A stretch of 64,000 bases of DNA from Morella rubra (lineage: Eukaryota; Streptophyta; Magnoliopsida; Fagales; Myricaceae), in assembly GCA_003952965.2 (NCBI GenBank), contig CM025855.1, forward strand, positions 27,081,442 to 27,145,441, written 5' to 3'. A program made the position numbers and the translations under genes. The notes under the pieces were generated by a model. The model was given only the letters and a program-made list of their open reading frames with translations, was not told where the DNA came from and did no database searches. Shown here piece by piece: positions 33,691-45,315 of the stretch; the stretch's first letter is position 1, and the number at the start of each line of letters is the position of its first letter.

Positions 33691-35337
33691 TAACAAATAA
33701 TAAAAGGAAGTCATGCAAACAAAGAAAATAGTAGAAGGAAGAACGAGTGGATTCAAAACGACACAAGCTGAAAAAAGTCCAATATCAGTAGGTTATCTTC
33801 ATTTAGCTACAGAAATACAATCTTGGTGCGTTGACCCTCTCAGCACTATACATTTGCCAATACAGATTTATGATCAAAGAAGCATTTAAAAGGCATGGAA
33901 AATTGAATATTCGTTTGGTGTTTTAACTTTTTCGTTCAGCTCCACTTCACCGGTTAGCCTTTTATGAAGCATTCTGGCAAGTTGTCTCTTTGATTTCTTT
34001 GTTTCAACGATGGATGAGAGATTCAGCAAAATTTAGTTGGGCTTGCACTTATGTGAACCCTTAATCTGGTGGGGGCAATATGTGTACTGTTATTAGCCAT
34101 TAGAACGGTACTTTCTGTCCAAACTCTTTTTTGTTCTTCTCCACTCGCAATGGCTTGGGTTTTGACCTTGTGCAAAGGAATCACTTCCCTGTGCCTTTTT
34201 CTCTTTTAGCAATCAGCCATAAGCCGTACTTAAATAAAACGGTTGCTCATGTACCGAGCTAGTAGAGCAACTATATGTATCATTACCATTAAAATTAATT
34301 ATATTTTCAATAATTAATTTATATACCCTTTATTCCTTCTCTTCGCAAGTTGCAAAAAGTCCAACATCAGTTGGTTATCTTTATTTAGTTACAGAAGTGC
34401 CATCTTGCTGTGTTAACCCTCTCGGCCTTTTAAGTTGCCTTAGCAATTAAAACACATGTTTATGATCAACGCATTTAAAAGGCATGGAAATGTGATCTGC
34501 CAACCAAACCCCTATGGCTATACACAGAGCCGGTAGTCCAAAAGGGGCCAAAGACCCCAAACCTACATCAAACACGGCATGCGACAGTTGTGGCCTTCCC
34601 AAGAGACATACCATGACGACATGACCAGCAATAGAGTAGCATCGGAGAGGTTCCGAACAAAAGTGGAATACTCATCTTCACATGGACGTCATGAACAAGA
34701 TTCCGCACTTGGAGGAAAACTGATAAGTTGTTGTAGCTAGTTCTAGTATCCCAAATGACAAGACTTACGTCTACAACCATTGATGAAGGGGCTTTGTGAG
34801 TTGACTCTATTCTTTTATATGTTTTCCCTGAGGAAGTTGACCCCGTCCTCATAACTGAAACTATGTTTTTCCTAAACAAATTGACTGCATCCTGTCCATC
34901 CGTTGAGAACCCTTTTTTCAGTGAAAAAAAAAGGATTACAAATACCCCTCGAACAATTTCACTTATCCAAAATCCTCCCTAATTTTTAACTCGTGTCAAC
35001 CCGGCTCCTTAAACTTACATAAATGGTTTTTTACTCATTTTTAACGATGTCGTACGACAGATTCTGTCAAAAGTGAGTAACTCCTGGGTAGCAGGTAAGA
35101 ACTGGTCAAAGTTGGAGTTGAAGCTAGCTACCTCTTTCATTCCTTTCTCTCTATCTTTAACTCATGCGCTCTTGATTGAGGGGCAACAACGAGCTCTTCC
35201 ACTTTTCCGGATGTCAAATGGTATCCAGAGATTGGATTGACAAATCATATTACCTCCAATTTCAGTAATCTCATAGTTTCGAAGTTCTTCTCTCTACCCG
35301 TTTTAGTCAACAATTTACCTTCGTGTATGAATCTTGC
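33691..35337 (+). other. Germin-like 3' flank copies, gene-less
   Basis: 33760-33905 is the 3' flank of psi-6. 33906-34206 is unrecognised. 34207-34720 begins with a germin-like 3' UTR (CATAAGCCGTACTTAAATAAAACGG) and the flank that normally follows type-A genes, without any exon before it, so it is the ghost of another copy. 34870-35337 shows no gene. Confidence 0.6.
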
Positions 35338-36095
35338 TGAAAAACCTAGTTCAGACCCTAACTTCACCTAAAGGGGGGTTAATAGGTGAAATCCAAAATT
35401 TAATGATTCAATGTCAATTTTTAAACAAGTTCTAAAATTGATCTATCTAATATATCAATCAATCAACACAATCATCAAAGCAATAAATCAACTTGTAAAT
35501 AAATTAAACAAATATACAAGGAGACAAAAGTTTTGATTACGAAGTGGAAAACCTTTGAAAACCATTCAAAGGAAAAACCACTAACATCCACTAACGCATA
35601 AATCTAATTTTGAAACAACAATTGCCCCAGGCCAATGAATAGAAGCACCCCCGAGGGCACACAGTCTAGGAAGAGTGATTCTTGCTTGAAGGATCTTCAG
35701 AAAGCACAAGAGGTTCTTCTTAAAGAACAAAGAAGAGAACAAAGTAATACCAAGAAAGAATAGAGAAAAATTCAAATAACTTGAAGCACAAATCTTCTAG
35801 GATTTTTCTCTTAAGGAAGGAGGTAGCAAAAACTCTCAAAGGAAGCCTATATATCTAGTTCTAGTCGGCCTCTCACAAACCCTAATAGGGTTTCAAAAAT
35901 CATCCACAAGGAAATCCAAAAATCTAGCAATTTTTGAAATTCGCCGGAAGTCGCTCGAGCGCTCATCGAACGCTTGTGTGTCTGTATGAAATCATAGCTG
36001 ATCGGTCGAGCGCTTGTTGCACGCTCGTTGAACATGATGTCTCTGTATGAAAATTTTCAAGGCCGCTCGAGCACTTTGTTGAACGCTGGTTGAAG
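35338..36095 (-). mobile_element. Truncated Sirevirus-type LTR
   Basis: It starts TGAAAAACCTAGTTCAGACC with CACCTAAAGGGGGGTTAATAGG, matching the start of the LTR at 58434. It contains GCTCGAGC palindromes at 35953-35960 and 36065-36072. It stops abruptly at about 36095, where an unrelated LTR end begins. There is no target duplication. Confidence 0.7.
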
Positions 36096-36151
36096 TGCAT
36101 GCGATTACTATACGTGAGCCGAGGGGATAAGTACCAGTACAGGGCGTGACA
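36096..36151. mobile_element. 56-bp end of the giant LTR family
   Basis: GTGCATGCGATTACTATACG through CAGGGCGTGACA matches the last 56 bp of the solo LTR that ends at 19396. Only this terminus is present, fused to a truncated Sirevirus LTR on one side and a Copia-like LTR remnant on the other. Confidence 0.72.
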
Positions 36152-36640
36152 TTATTCCGGTCTTATTAGCTCATATGGAATATAGTATGGTGGAAGGATA
36201 AATAAACAAATAATTGTTAGCAAAAGGGATTTCACGAAAAATAGTCTCATTATCTCAGGGGTCAATTGTGATATGTTAATGGACATGATCACAATTTGTA
36301 GAAACCCATAAATTCAAAAAATAGAATATAAATGAGTTAATGAAAAAGTTTTTCATGATGATCTTACAACCAATATTTGAAATTCCTAAAGATCTCATGC
36401 ATAAGCACAGTTGAAGCTCTGAGTAAGCCATTATAAATAGCTCAAAATTTCATTTGAGAGGAGAGAAGGTCATTTAAGCGAGAATCGTTCTCTCTCTACA
36501 ATATCTCTCTCTAGAGTTCTCTCTTTCAAGAATTGTGTGCGTGGATTTGAAAGAGGCAGAACGCTTGGGTTGCTTTGATTTCAACGATCAACAATCCTTA
36601 AATTCCGCTGTGAATCTTACACTAGTATCAGAGCTCAGCT
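36152..36640 (+). mobile_element. Copia-like LTR remnant with primer binding site
   Basis: A TATAAATA box at about 36433 is followed by CT-rich sequence, an LTR-like end (CTTACA, 36621) and TAGTATCAGAGC (36623-36634), one base from the initiator tRNA-Met primer site. The left LTR end is missing and no gag follows. About 250 bp later psi-7 begins. Confidence 0.5.
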
Positions 36641-36915
36641 CTATGAAATCTCACAGCTCAAGGTTAGTGTTTCTCTCTCTAACTCACGTGCATGCAAGAT
36701 CGTGTTCTTCACGATCTGATGAGTTTAATGTGAATCCGTTTGATTCTATTGGTTGAAAAGTGTTTCCATGTGATTTTATGCATGCATGTGAGTTTTCCGA
36801 GAGTTAGCCAAATACAGAAACTTGTTTAGTTTTTCTTGCAAATATTTTATCATTTTCTTCATTTTACATCAAAACAAATGCAGCCAAAGATTCAAAGCTA
36901 CTTCCCACATTCCCA

Positions 36916-36978
36916 ATTCTGACCAAGGCATTCCAAGTGGACAAGAATGTGGTTAACTATCTCCAAAAACAATTTTGA
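36916..36978 (+). pseudogene. psi-7: 3' fragment of a germin-like gene (type A)
   Basis: Only the last 20 codons remain ([19 protein letters not shown], stop 36976-36978), followed by the 3' UTR. The 5' part was replaced by the transposon mosaic to its left. Its 3' UTR and flank match, in inverted orientation, those of psi-4. Confidence 0.85.
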
Positions 36979-38417
36979 TCGGACAACAACAATTAAGAAA
37001 ATATATGTATTTGACAGCCATAGACGGTTCAGATATACTAAAGTTTCCTTTGGTTCTCATGTTGTAACGTCACAAAAATACTTTTAATTAAATAAAATGG
37101 TTGTTTATATATATCCTCTTGTTAATTAATAGCTGTTATAAATCTTTTAGAAGATTTTTTTGGATGTGGGATTTTTATTTTTACTTGTGGAGTAGTGGTT
37201 TTACCTCAATATTTATCACTACACGGATTTACATTTAACACTTTAATTTTTTATTAATTTCTCAAATTTTTAATAATTTTATTTTGGATGGGCATTTTGA
37301 TCACTTTCTCGTTTGGTTTAACGGCCAAATCAAACAGAGATAATAATTGTTTTTTTTTTTTTTTAACTTGAGAGGCCTAATTAGACAAATTAAAACTTTA
37401 GGAAACATGTTGAATATGAGGTGTACGACAATGTTTCTCAAAATAAAAACAAAAAGAGTTGATGAGGTGGGGCGGGCATTCCAAAACACATGAAATATCA
37501 TGTATACGATTGTTGTTTGGTGGTAACGTGGCTTGATAGTCAATAGGAGTTACTTTTGTTATTGGAAGCAATTCAGCAGAACTATTGGGTCACTTCTTAC
37601 GTACCCCTTTTAGTCTTATAGATACCTCTTTTGGTATCGAGTTATAACACAACCAGAAACGGAGAAACGAAGAATTAAAAAAGACAAAAACATATCAAGT
37701 GCTTTGCGGGCATGGTAATTGTGAGTTCCATTGAATGGTCTTTTAAATTAACCAATCACGAACAAAATATGAAGAAAAAGAAAACAAAATAGGCATTGCT
37801 CATGCCCACCTGCAGTCGATTCACAGCTTAAAAAACTGCCAATGGCATGGATTTCACTGATGAGGACAGGGTCACTTGCTCAGGGAAAACATAAAAAATA
37901 GAAATGTTAAGGACAAAAGCACATGGCAGAGTGCCACTACTTCATCATGGAAGGTCTCCGGGGAAGGCCACGGCTGCCGCATGCCGGCATGTGTGATGTT
38001 GGCTTGGGCCTCCGTTGGACTACCGGATCTGTGTATAGGGGTTTGGTTGGCAGATCACATTTCCACGCCATTTAAATGCGTTGATCAGTACATGTGTTTT
38101 GCTTAGGCAAGTGTAAACAGTTGAGAGGGTTAACAAAGCAAGAAGATGGCACTTCTGTAACTAAATAAAGATAACCAATTTATGTTGGACTTTTTGCAAC
38201 TTGAGAAGAGAAGGAATAAAGGGCATATAAATTAATGATTGAAAATATAATTAATTTTAATGGTAATGATACATATAGTTGCTCTACCAACTCGTTACAT
38301 GAGCAACGGATTTATTTAATTACGGCTATATATTGCTAGAAGTTACAGGAAAGGAAACATGGCTGCCTTGGGATGTGGCTGCAACACATATGTATTTTCC
38401 AAATCGTGGTTGTCTGA
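36979..38417. other. 3' flanks of psi-7 (+) and psi-8 (-)
   Basis: 36979-37495 is the inverted counterpart of 11880-12316. About 37500-37850 is unrecognised. About 37930-38417 is the type-A 3' flank of psi-8 in minus orientation, with a minus-strand polyadenylation region near 38310. No gene is seen. Confidence 0.6.
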
Positions 38418-39275
38418 TCAGAATTGCTTCTGGAGATAGTTAATCACATTCTTGTCTACTTGAAAGGCTTTGGTCAAAACATCAGGATTGATGGGAGGAT
38501 TAGATCCAAAGACTGTGTTTGCTATGGTGATCAACCCAGGATTTTGGCTGCTGAAACCTGCAAATGCAACTGCATTGGTCTTTCCTATATTAAACTGGAA
38601 GTGAATGTGACCAACTGGGAACACAAAGACGTCTCCCTTATTCAAAACTTTGGTGAAGAGACGGTTATCTGTGTCAGATGTGACAAAGCCTACATACAGA
38701 GTACCCTCAGCAACCATTGTAATCTCAGTGCCACGAGGGTGAAATGGGGAGGATTTATTCCGTATGGGGCAAAGTCAATGCGAGCCAAGGATATGCCTAG
38801 TGTGTTGAGGCCTGGTAATAAGTCCACATTCACACGAGTCACGTTGGATCCGAGTTGGTTTGCGGTGTTTCTAGGAATTTGGAGCCCCGAGAAGAAAAAG
38901 TCATCGGCTGTGACAACTTTTGGATCCTTGCAAAACTTTCCATTCACAAACACTGCAAGTAGGAAAAATAATTTGTAACCATCTCTGATAATGTTTCCCG
39001 TAATTGAAAGCATGTGAGCAAAAAACTAGAAGGCATAGTATAAAAAAGAAGCAAAAAAATAAATCATTTTAACATGTGAACTCCCAAGAGAAACAATCCA
39101 CACGCTGCACACGATTCCAAATGTACTAAATGATGGTAGTGTACATACCAGCAGAAGTGGAACTGTTGATTGCTACACAGAAGTCTTGCAGGGGACTAGG
39201 GTCAGAGGCCGAGGCCATAGAGCAGGCGAAAGCAAACAGGAGCACAGTTACGGGGTATTTGGGAACACTCCTCAT
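38418..39275 (-). pseudogene. psi-8: germin-like protein, type A, one-base deletion in the metal-binding motif
   Basis: This is the best-preserved copy. Exon 1 (39275-39149) encodes [35 protein letters not shown] and the INSSTSAG boundary, with donor GTATGT. Exon 2 (38952-38418) starts after TTGCAG with [11 protein letters not shown]. It is open through [20 protein letters not shown] and [11 protein letters not shown], where one base is missing in what should be HTHPRG (near 38742). The next frame ([38 protein letters not shown]) is open to the stop at 38420-38418. A TATA box is at 39365-39374. Splice sites, signal peptide and box 2 look normal. A sequencing error at this base would change the verdict. 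Confidence 0.88.
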
Positions 39276-40378
39276 TGCATTTGATGTTGTGTACTACTCC
39301 TTGGTATATGTGATTTTTGCTTTAATGAGGGGCGAGAACTGATTAAGGTTGCAGGGAAACGTGTCTATTTATAGAGTGAAGCCACTGAACTAACTTATGT
39401 TCTCCCTTGCACGGGAAGAGTTATGATTGGTAAGTCTTTAAGGTGAACCATTCTTTAACCACTACTTCTCGCACCAATTGAAATATTGCAACCCAATGCG
39501 TCCATTTCAATCAATGGAATCGTTCTGAGGTTGCTTTGGACAATCCACTTTTGCCTTCACATTGGTATTTGAAATTTAGTAATTAGCTCAAGTACTTAGA
39601 GAAAAAGGAAGGAAAAAAAAGAAAAGAAAAAGGAAGTGGATTAAGTTGACCCTTTCTTTGCTATTTGTTTAGCTGTGGAAGCAAGTAGTAGGAACTTCGC
39701 CTGCAGGAGGGCATGAAATTTAATGTAGTAGGTACATGTTACCATTAAATTTCACTCAATTATATGTCCTTTTATTTTTGTAGGAGATATTGTCCGAGAT
39801 TTACTCGTACTGCTAGACATCGATAGGGCCGCCAGTAGCCGAGTACTCCTACTCGAAATTTTCGATTCGGGACTTTGGGCCCAACGGGGCAAAGGTTTTT
39901 TTAAAGCCCATGCGTTTTGAGATTAGAAAAAAGAAGCCCGTGACTTCAGCTCGACGTAGCCCCTGGGCTTTGTTGGCACGTGACATGCACCTCGGCCTGT
40001 TTTAACCTCGCTAGACCAAACTTGTTCTTCTAGGCTTTGTTTCATACTTGCTAAATTCAAGAGCCATTAAAACAAGACATTCTGCGTGGTTTTCACTGGA
40101 ACGCCCTCTGGATGCAATTCAAGTGCAGGTTCTATATAGGAGTTTTCAACATACATTGTACGAGTTTCATTCGAAACCCTCTTGAGCGCCCAACCCGAAC
40201 ATATGTTGGAAGGAGAAGAAGAATAAGACCACGACATAATAAGCAACCAATTTTTATTTCATTATAATTATGGCTATGAGGCTACAGAGGAATTTTAGGA
40301 AAATTCAATTTATTATCTAGACTGTATGATGGTTCAATGTGGTTATTGTATCTATATATTTAATTCTTTAGCCTCCAA
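39276..40378. other. Intergenic region between psi-8 and psi-9
   Basis: Paralogous to 13191-14516: a type-A promoter flank (39276-39700), then 39720-40237 matching 13910-14375, then the psi-9 3' UTR. Near 39640 it lacks the segment in which the CACTA element and the small retroposon sit in the 5.7-6.8 kb copy. Confidence 0.6.
40067..40237 (-). other. Unidentified 57-codon open frame conserved between blocks
   Basis: ATG 40237 to TAA 40067 encodes MSWSYSSSPSN... followed by YIEPALELHPEGVPVKTTQ and NVLF. The paralogous stretch at 14375-14190 keeps the same frame with few changes, mostly in third positions or conservative, but has lost the end. It lies directly downstream of the psi-9 3' UTR on the same strand. 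I do not recognise the protein. It could be the last exon of a lost gene that was duplicated with the block, or chance. Confidence 0.35.
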
Positions 40379-41260
40379 TCATTTGAATTGCTTCTTGAGA
40401 TATTTAATCACATTCTTGTCCACCTAGAAGGCCTTGGAAAGAACATCGCGATTGATGGGAGGATTAGCGCCAAAGATTGCATCAGCTATCGTGATCACCC
40501 CAAGATTATGGTTGCTAAGAGCGACAAATACAAGAGCATCAGTATTTCCCATATTCCACTGGAAATGAATGAGACCAATTGGGAACACAAAGACGTCTCC
40601 CTTCTTTAGAACTTTGGTGAAGAGGTGGTTATCTGTGTTAGATGTGACAAAGCCAACGTAAAGAGTACCCTCTAGGACTACTATTATCTCAGTGGCATGG
40701 GAGTAGGTGTGTGGAGGATTTAGACCATATGGTGCAAAGTCAATGCGAGCTACAGATATGCCTAATGTGTTTAGGCCTGCTAATTAGTCCACGTGCACAG
40801 CAGTAACATTTGAGCCTTATTTATTTGAGGTGTCACCGAGCTTATCCAACTCCGAAAAGAAGAAATCATCAACTTTTCGAGTTATAGCAGAACTTTCCAC
40901 ATTCACAAATTCTACAGACAAAAAAAAAGTAGGTAACGATCACAAATTATTCAAAATTGAAGAATGTCAAGTCCTTGCATAAATGTCACCCCAAAGAATA
41001 ACTTCCTCGGTATATGTGTGAATTCTGTTATGACGACGGAAAACAAAATTACAGGTGTGTGAGAATAATGATTCAAGGTGTAGAAAAAAAAATAATGACT
41101 CCAGAAGAATGAATGATATTTCTGTGTACGTACCCTTGGAATCTTTGGTTGCAACACAAAAGTCTTGCAGGGGACTAGGATCAGACGCAGAGGCAAGCTG
41201 GGAGCAGGCCAAAGCAAACAGGAGCACAGTTACGAGGAACATAGGAACACCTTTCTCCAT
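40379..41260 (-). pseudogene. psi-9: germin-like protein, type B, three nonsense codons
   Basis: Exon 1 (41260-41134) is intact: MEKGVPMFLVTVLLFALACS, then [17 protein letters not shown] and donor GTACGT. Exon 2 (40911-40379) begins after CTGTAG, but a two-base insertion in FVNGKF shifts the frame at once. Later TAA replaces Gln (NK*GSN) and Lys (VD*LAG), and TAG replaces Gln in the C-terminal AFQVDK. In box 1 the second histidine is Tyr ([10 protein letters not shown]), which would impair metal binding even without the stops. A TATA box is at 41342-41350. Its intron shows the empty site for the solo LTR found in psi-5. Confidence 0.9.
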
Positions 41261-41673
41261 CCTCGAGGCTTTCTCTGGCTTTCAGTATTCTGCGTACTCT
41301 TGCTTTGGTGAGGGGTGAGAAATGTGTTGCGGAAACACGTCTATTTATAAATGCACTGATCAAGTTAATGTTTCCCCTTACACGCAAGATGATAAGATTT
41401 GGTACGGAAGTCTTCAATTACTACCGGTCACATCTTGAAAAATGCAAACAAATTCAACCTGTTCAAACGATGGAATACTGCACTTCTAATGCATTGAACA
41501 TTGAAATGCCTAAAGGCTGAAGCGCCCATGTAAGTTGGCAGACAAAGCAAAAAGTCCAACGTATATCGGTAGGTAGTCTTCATTTCCTTGGAGAAGTGCC
41601 ATTCGCCATGTTGATCCTTTCTTCTCCTTTACCTTTAGGTAGTAGATGAGTGATAGGATGAAACTTTAGAAAT
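41261..41673 (-). promoter_or_regulatory. Upstream region of psi-9
   Basis: It matches 19573-20115 upstream of psi-5 and, inverted, 6860-7380 upstream of psi-3. It contains the TATTTATAA box (41342-41350). No other gene is seen. Confidence 0.55.
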
Positions 41674-42222
41674 AAGGGCTATGTTTGAGAAGTGATTTAA
41701 TATCTCATTTTCACGTTTTCATTCCTTGAATACTCCTTTCCAATATTAAACAATTCAATCTCATCCCTCCGGAGTCGAGATAAATTTGTCCTGGCCCTAT
41801 GAAAATTATTTCCAATACTGACTTTTAAAATCGCATGTCAGCTCAGCCACCAATTTAAACTGGGATCGTAGTTTCATCATTACTTGACTACAATTTGTCA
41901 CCAGTATCTCTTTCTAAAGTACGAATTCAGGGGATAGCCTTTTCGTACCAAAATTCAAAACAAATAAATATGATATTTTATTCTATTAACAAAATTTCAC
42001 ATAGCATCAATTAGGCACACATATGCTCTGCGGGAATATTTCTGCAACTTTTCTTAAAGCCTTTTCTTAGCTGGTTCTATCGTATCTGAGAATGGTCATT
42101 TTGGTGACTTTGACACAGCTCCATAAAGCCACAGGGCGCTTTAGTTGCAGCGTTAGGCACTTTCGGGCCATTGCCCACAGGCCGCGCACCACAGGGCGCA
42201 AGCGCTGGAATTTCCAGCAACG

Positions 42223-42244
42223 CTCGCGCGACCTAGCGCGCGAG
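42223..42244. repeat. GC palindrome in a CpG island
   Basis: CTCGCGCG, a six-base loop ACCTAG, then CGCGCGAG form a perfect 8-bp-arm hairpin. It lies in a 240-bp stretch very rich in CG and GC within an AT-rich element. Confidence 0.7.
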
Positions 42245-43150
42245 AGTATCGCAAGAGTGGGAGCTGAGTTTCCTACGGGCACATGTGAAGGTCACGCGCG
42301 CGGCCCATGGTGCTGGCTGGCGCTGGAATTTGTAGTTTATACTGGACGGGACATATTTATATATTTGTTTTTTTCAACTCGAATATTCTAATATCATCGA
42401 CTCATTGGTGCACGCTGGAGAGATAAAAAAAGAATTGACTGTCTAAGGTAAGAAAAAAAATGTTGAACTCGCCGGTCCTTATCGATTACAAATAGAAATA
42501 CTAGATCTGATAGAAACTAACATAATGACAAAAGAGTGAATATTTATACTATAGAAAGTTAATTTAGTTGAAGAACAATATATCACTATGTGCCATGAGT
42601 GGATGATTACATGTCTGCCTCAACACCAAACACAAGATAAATCTAGACTATGAAAATAATCTATCCTCTTAGTACTTAATTGATTATCTCTTCCTATGAT
42701 TTGTTGATATGATTTATCTTATATTTATGAGAAAGGAGATTAGAAGTAACACGTCATCGCTCGCGCCAGATTGATTTCGCGGCATATTGATTTCGCGCCA
42801 TTTTGTTTTCAAATTTTATTAAAGATGATTTGACTTTTTCACACTTAGGTGATATTGGTTAACCAGCTTTACGGTGCAGTATTAGGTAATTGGTAAATCA
42901 GCTTTACAATATTATAATAGTTATTATGTTGACGACGTTAATGTTTTCGTCCACATGTTTTTGATGCAGCTGTTGCTTCATAACTAGATTAGCTATGACA
43001 CCGCGATGTGATTAGTCGGTTTGGTAGTATAGTTGAAACGTGGGGGCGCTAGTATTTACATGTATGTATGATATATAGGTGCAAAAGGAAAAAAAAATTA
43101 AAGATATATTTATATTATTATATTATATAATATAATAATCATAATGATGT

Positions 43151-43309
43151 TCGTTTCATAAATTTTTAGAATTCTGATGAAATTGTAAATATTTAGGTGA
43201 TGTTAAAGTTGTATTGGTATACGTGCAGCTATATGTTGTGATGTTTGGATTGTAAAAATAAAAGTAGATACAAATCCTACAAAAAAGCTCAACACAAACA
43301 TGCCCATAT
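43151..43309. mobile_element. MITE copy related to 23764-23987
   Basis: It shares GATGTTCGTTT at the start, AAATATTTAGGTGATGTTAAA inside, and ACAAACATGCCC at the end with the MITE in the Sirevirus, but lacks about 60 bp of the middle. It is nested in the 2.06-kb element. Confidence 0.7.
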
Positions 43310-43740
43310 ATTGTATTCCACTAACGATAAATTAGAAATTTAACATACATTAACAAACTACCTGATATTACTGAAATCAAAATAGGGAAGTGTTAGTAAA
43401 TTACCATGAGCTCTACATAATTAAATTAAACTAACGGTTTTAGTTAAACTAAAGAGTAGATGTTTAATGATAATCTGATATAGATTTAGCAACTGTTTAC
43501 AAAATATAATAATAATTATTTATTTCAAAACAGATTTCATTTTAATTTGTTCACATAAACAATTTCTAAACTAATTTTTTCACAAACTCCAATAAATAAA
43601 TATATAATACAAAACACTTTCCAAACTAATTTCAAACCTATAAACCTATTTTTACGATCTCCAATAAAAATCACTCTAAAACATGTTTTGAAATTAAAAA
43701 CAAAAAGTAACTTTGAAAGCAGCTCTCAAACACAGCCAAG

Positions 43741-44261
43741 ATTTTCCCTTGAAGCATCTGTATCTTTTCATAGGCTGTCTGGTTGGAAAAGAAAAAAATA
43801 CAGGCTAAGACAAAGACTTTTCAACTTCTAGAAGTGCGAACACTACATCTTTTCATAAATCTGCAGAACCAAGTTGGAAAAGATCCAACTCGAAGACGCT
43901 CTATCTATTGTCGGTCCTTGTATTAAGATGATAAAAAGTATCCTTTCTAAAATATACTTCCATAAATCTAACATTTAGGGAGTCAAATCTTAAACTTCCT
44001 CATTGGAGTTGGCCAGTCACTGCTGGAAGTCAAGATGCACAACCACACTGTATACTGCTAGAATTAGGCCTCAAAATAGAGTCGGTATGATTTTCCAAGA
44101 CTTACACAGAACAACAACTCTGCAGCAATCTAATAAAATGTTTGAATATTAACATGTCATTTAATTAGGTACCTGATTCTATCATCCTATTTAAGTGCTA
44201 CTTAATTTCATAGCTTTAAGCTTACAATGGCGCAGATTTCACTCGTGAGGACAGGGCCAAT
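43741..44261. other. Germin-like upstream flank, left of LINE-1
   Basis: This continues the upstream flank seen at 20118-20985, from TTTTCCCTTGAAGCATC to CACTCGTGAGGACAGGG. No gene is seen. The flank resumes beyond LINE-1 at 50738. Confidence 0.6.
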
Positions 44262-44673
44262 TTACATGACTGCTTCAGCAATTTTTTTTTTTTTTCTAAG
44301 CAAAATGCATAAATAAAACCGTTTGAAAGCTAATCAAAGAGCTTGCCCATAGAGTTGTTCAATGGGCATGTTCGGCCAATGTTGAGGGAAATGTTCCTGT
44401 ATCTTGTGTCCCTGTTAACATTCTCTCGAGTGACAATCCTTCGTTTCTGCCCTGAGATTGTTGCTCCTAGGCAATAATATTGTTTATTTAGAAGAAAAAA
44501 AAAAAGTTACATCAAGGAGGATCAAAGGATCATCCGCCAAAATAACAGACAGCGGTAAAAGATCAGCAGAAAAGAAATCACAGATAAAATCAGAGGCAAT
44601 CCAAGCCGCCATCTGATGTGCCGCTTGATTTTGCCGTCGAGGGATCCACTGCAGATGCCAACGACGATTACGC

Positions 44674-45291
44674 TCAAAAAAAGATCTGATAAGAGTTGGC
44701 TAGGTAAACCAGGGGGCCTTCAACAAGGAAGGTAAGATCGGTAACAATCTTGCACGAGCTTAGGGTGTCACTTTCAAAGATTGCAGAGTGGGCTTGAGAA
44801 GACTCCGCAGTTTGAACGGCAAGGAGAATAGCTTTAAGTTCTGCGAGAAGAGGGTTGGTGGAAATAACGAAATCACTGCTGGCATAAAGGAAATTGCCTC
44901 TGTGGTCTCTAGTGATAGAGGCTAAAAAACTCATATGTCCCCGAACCGCTACATCGCAGTTAAACTTCAGAAACCCTTCTTCAGGAGGATGCCAGACAAG
45001 ATTCTGGATAATGTCATGCTCACGCCAGGCTGCTCGATGCTCCATAAGACGCCTTTTCAAATTAGAAACCAGATCAGCAGGAATGGGAATAATACCTTCA
45101 TGGACAGATTGATTGCGAGCGAACCACATTACATCAAACAAAATAGCAGCCTGTAAAAAAAAATCACGCTCCCACAGCTGGTCCAAGGACAGCGCAGAGT
45201 TAGTGTTAGTTCCTAAATTTTTTAACTTACTATTCAACCCCTCTCTAGTTAAGTTTATGGGCTCATAAATAGTGTCCGCAAGTTCCAGCAT
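44674..45291 (-). pseudogene. LINE-1 ORF2 C-terminus: RNase H domain
   Basis: The 205-codon open frame ends in an RNase H-like domain: EEGFLKFNCDVAVRG (first acidic site), LLAELKAILLAVQTA (Glu) and IFESDTLSSCKIV (Asp). This is the RVT_3-type domain at the end of plant L1 elements. It is separated by a frame break from the zf-RVT region. Confidence 0.85.
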
Positions 45292-45315
45292 TCGAAAACA
45301 AGAGTCATCCCAAGC

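Larger units (their letters stand above)
41677..43737. mobile_element. 2.06-kb DNA transposon, PIF/Harbinger-like, non-autonomous
   Basis: The ends are GGCTATGTTTGAGAAGTG and (inverted) GGCTGTGTTTGAGAGCTG, flanked by AAG (41674-41676 and 43738-43740). The paralogous site near 20118 (GAAATAAGATTTTCCC) has one copy, proving the insertion and a 3-bp duplication. No transposase ORF is seen. Inside lie a CpG-rich island (about 42100-42340) and a nested MITE relative (about 43151-43309). The superfamily is inferred from the 3-bp duplication and the GG...TGTTTG terminus. Confidence 0.78.
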
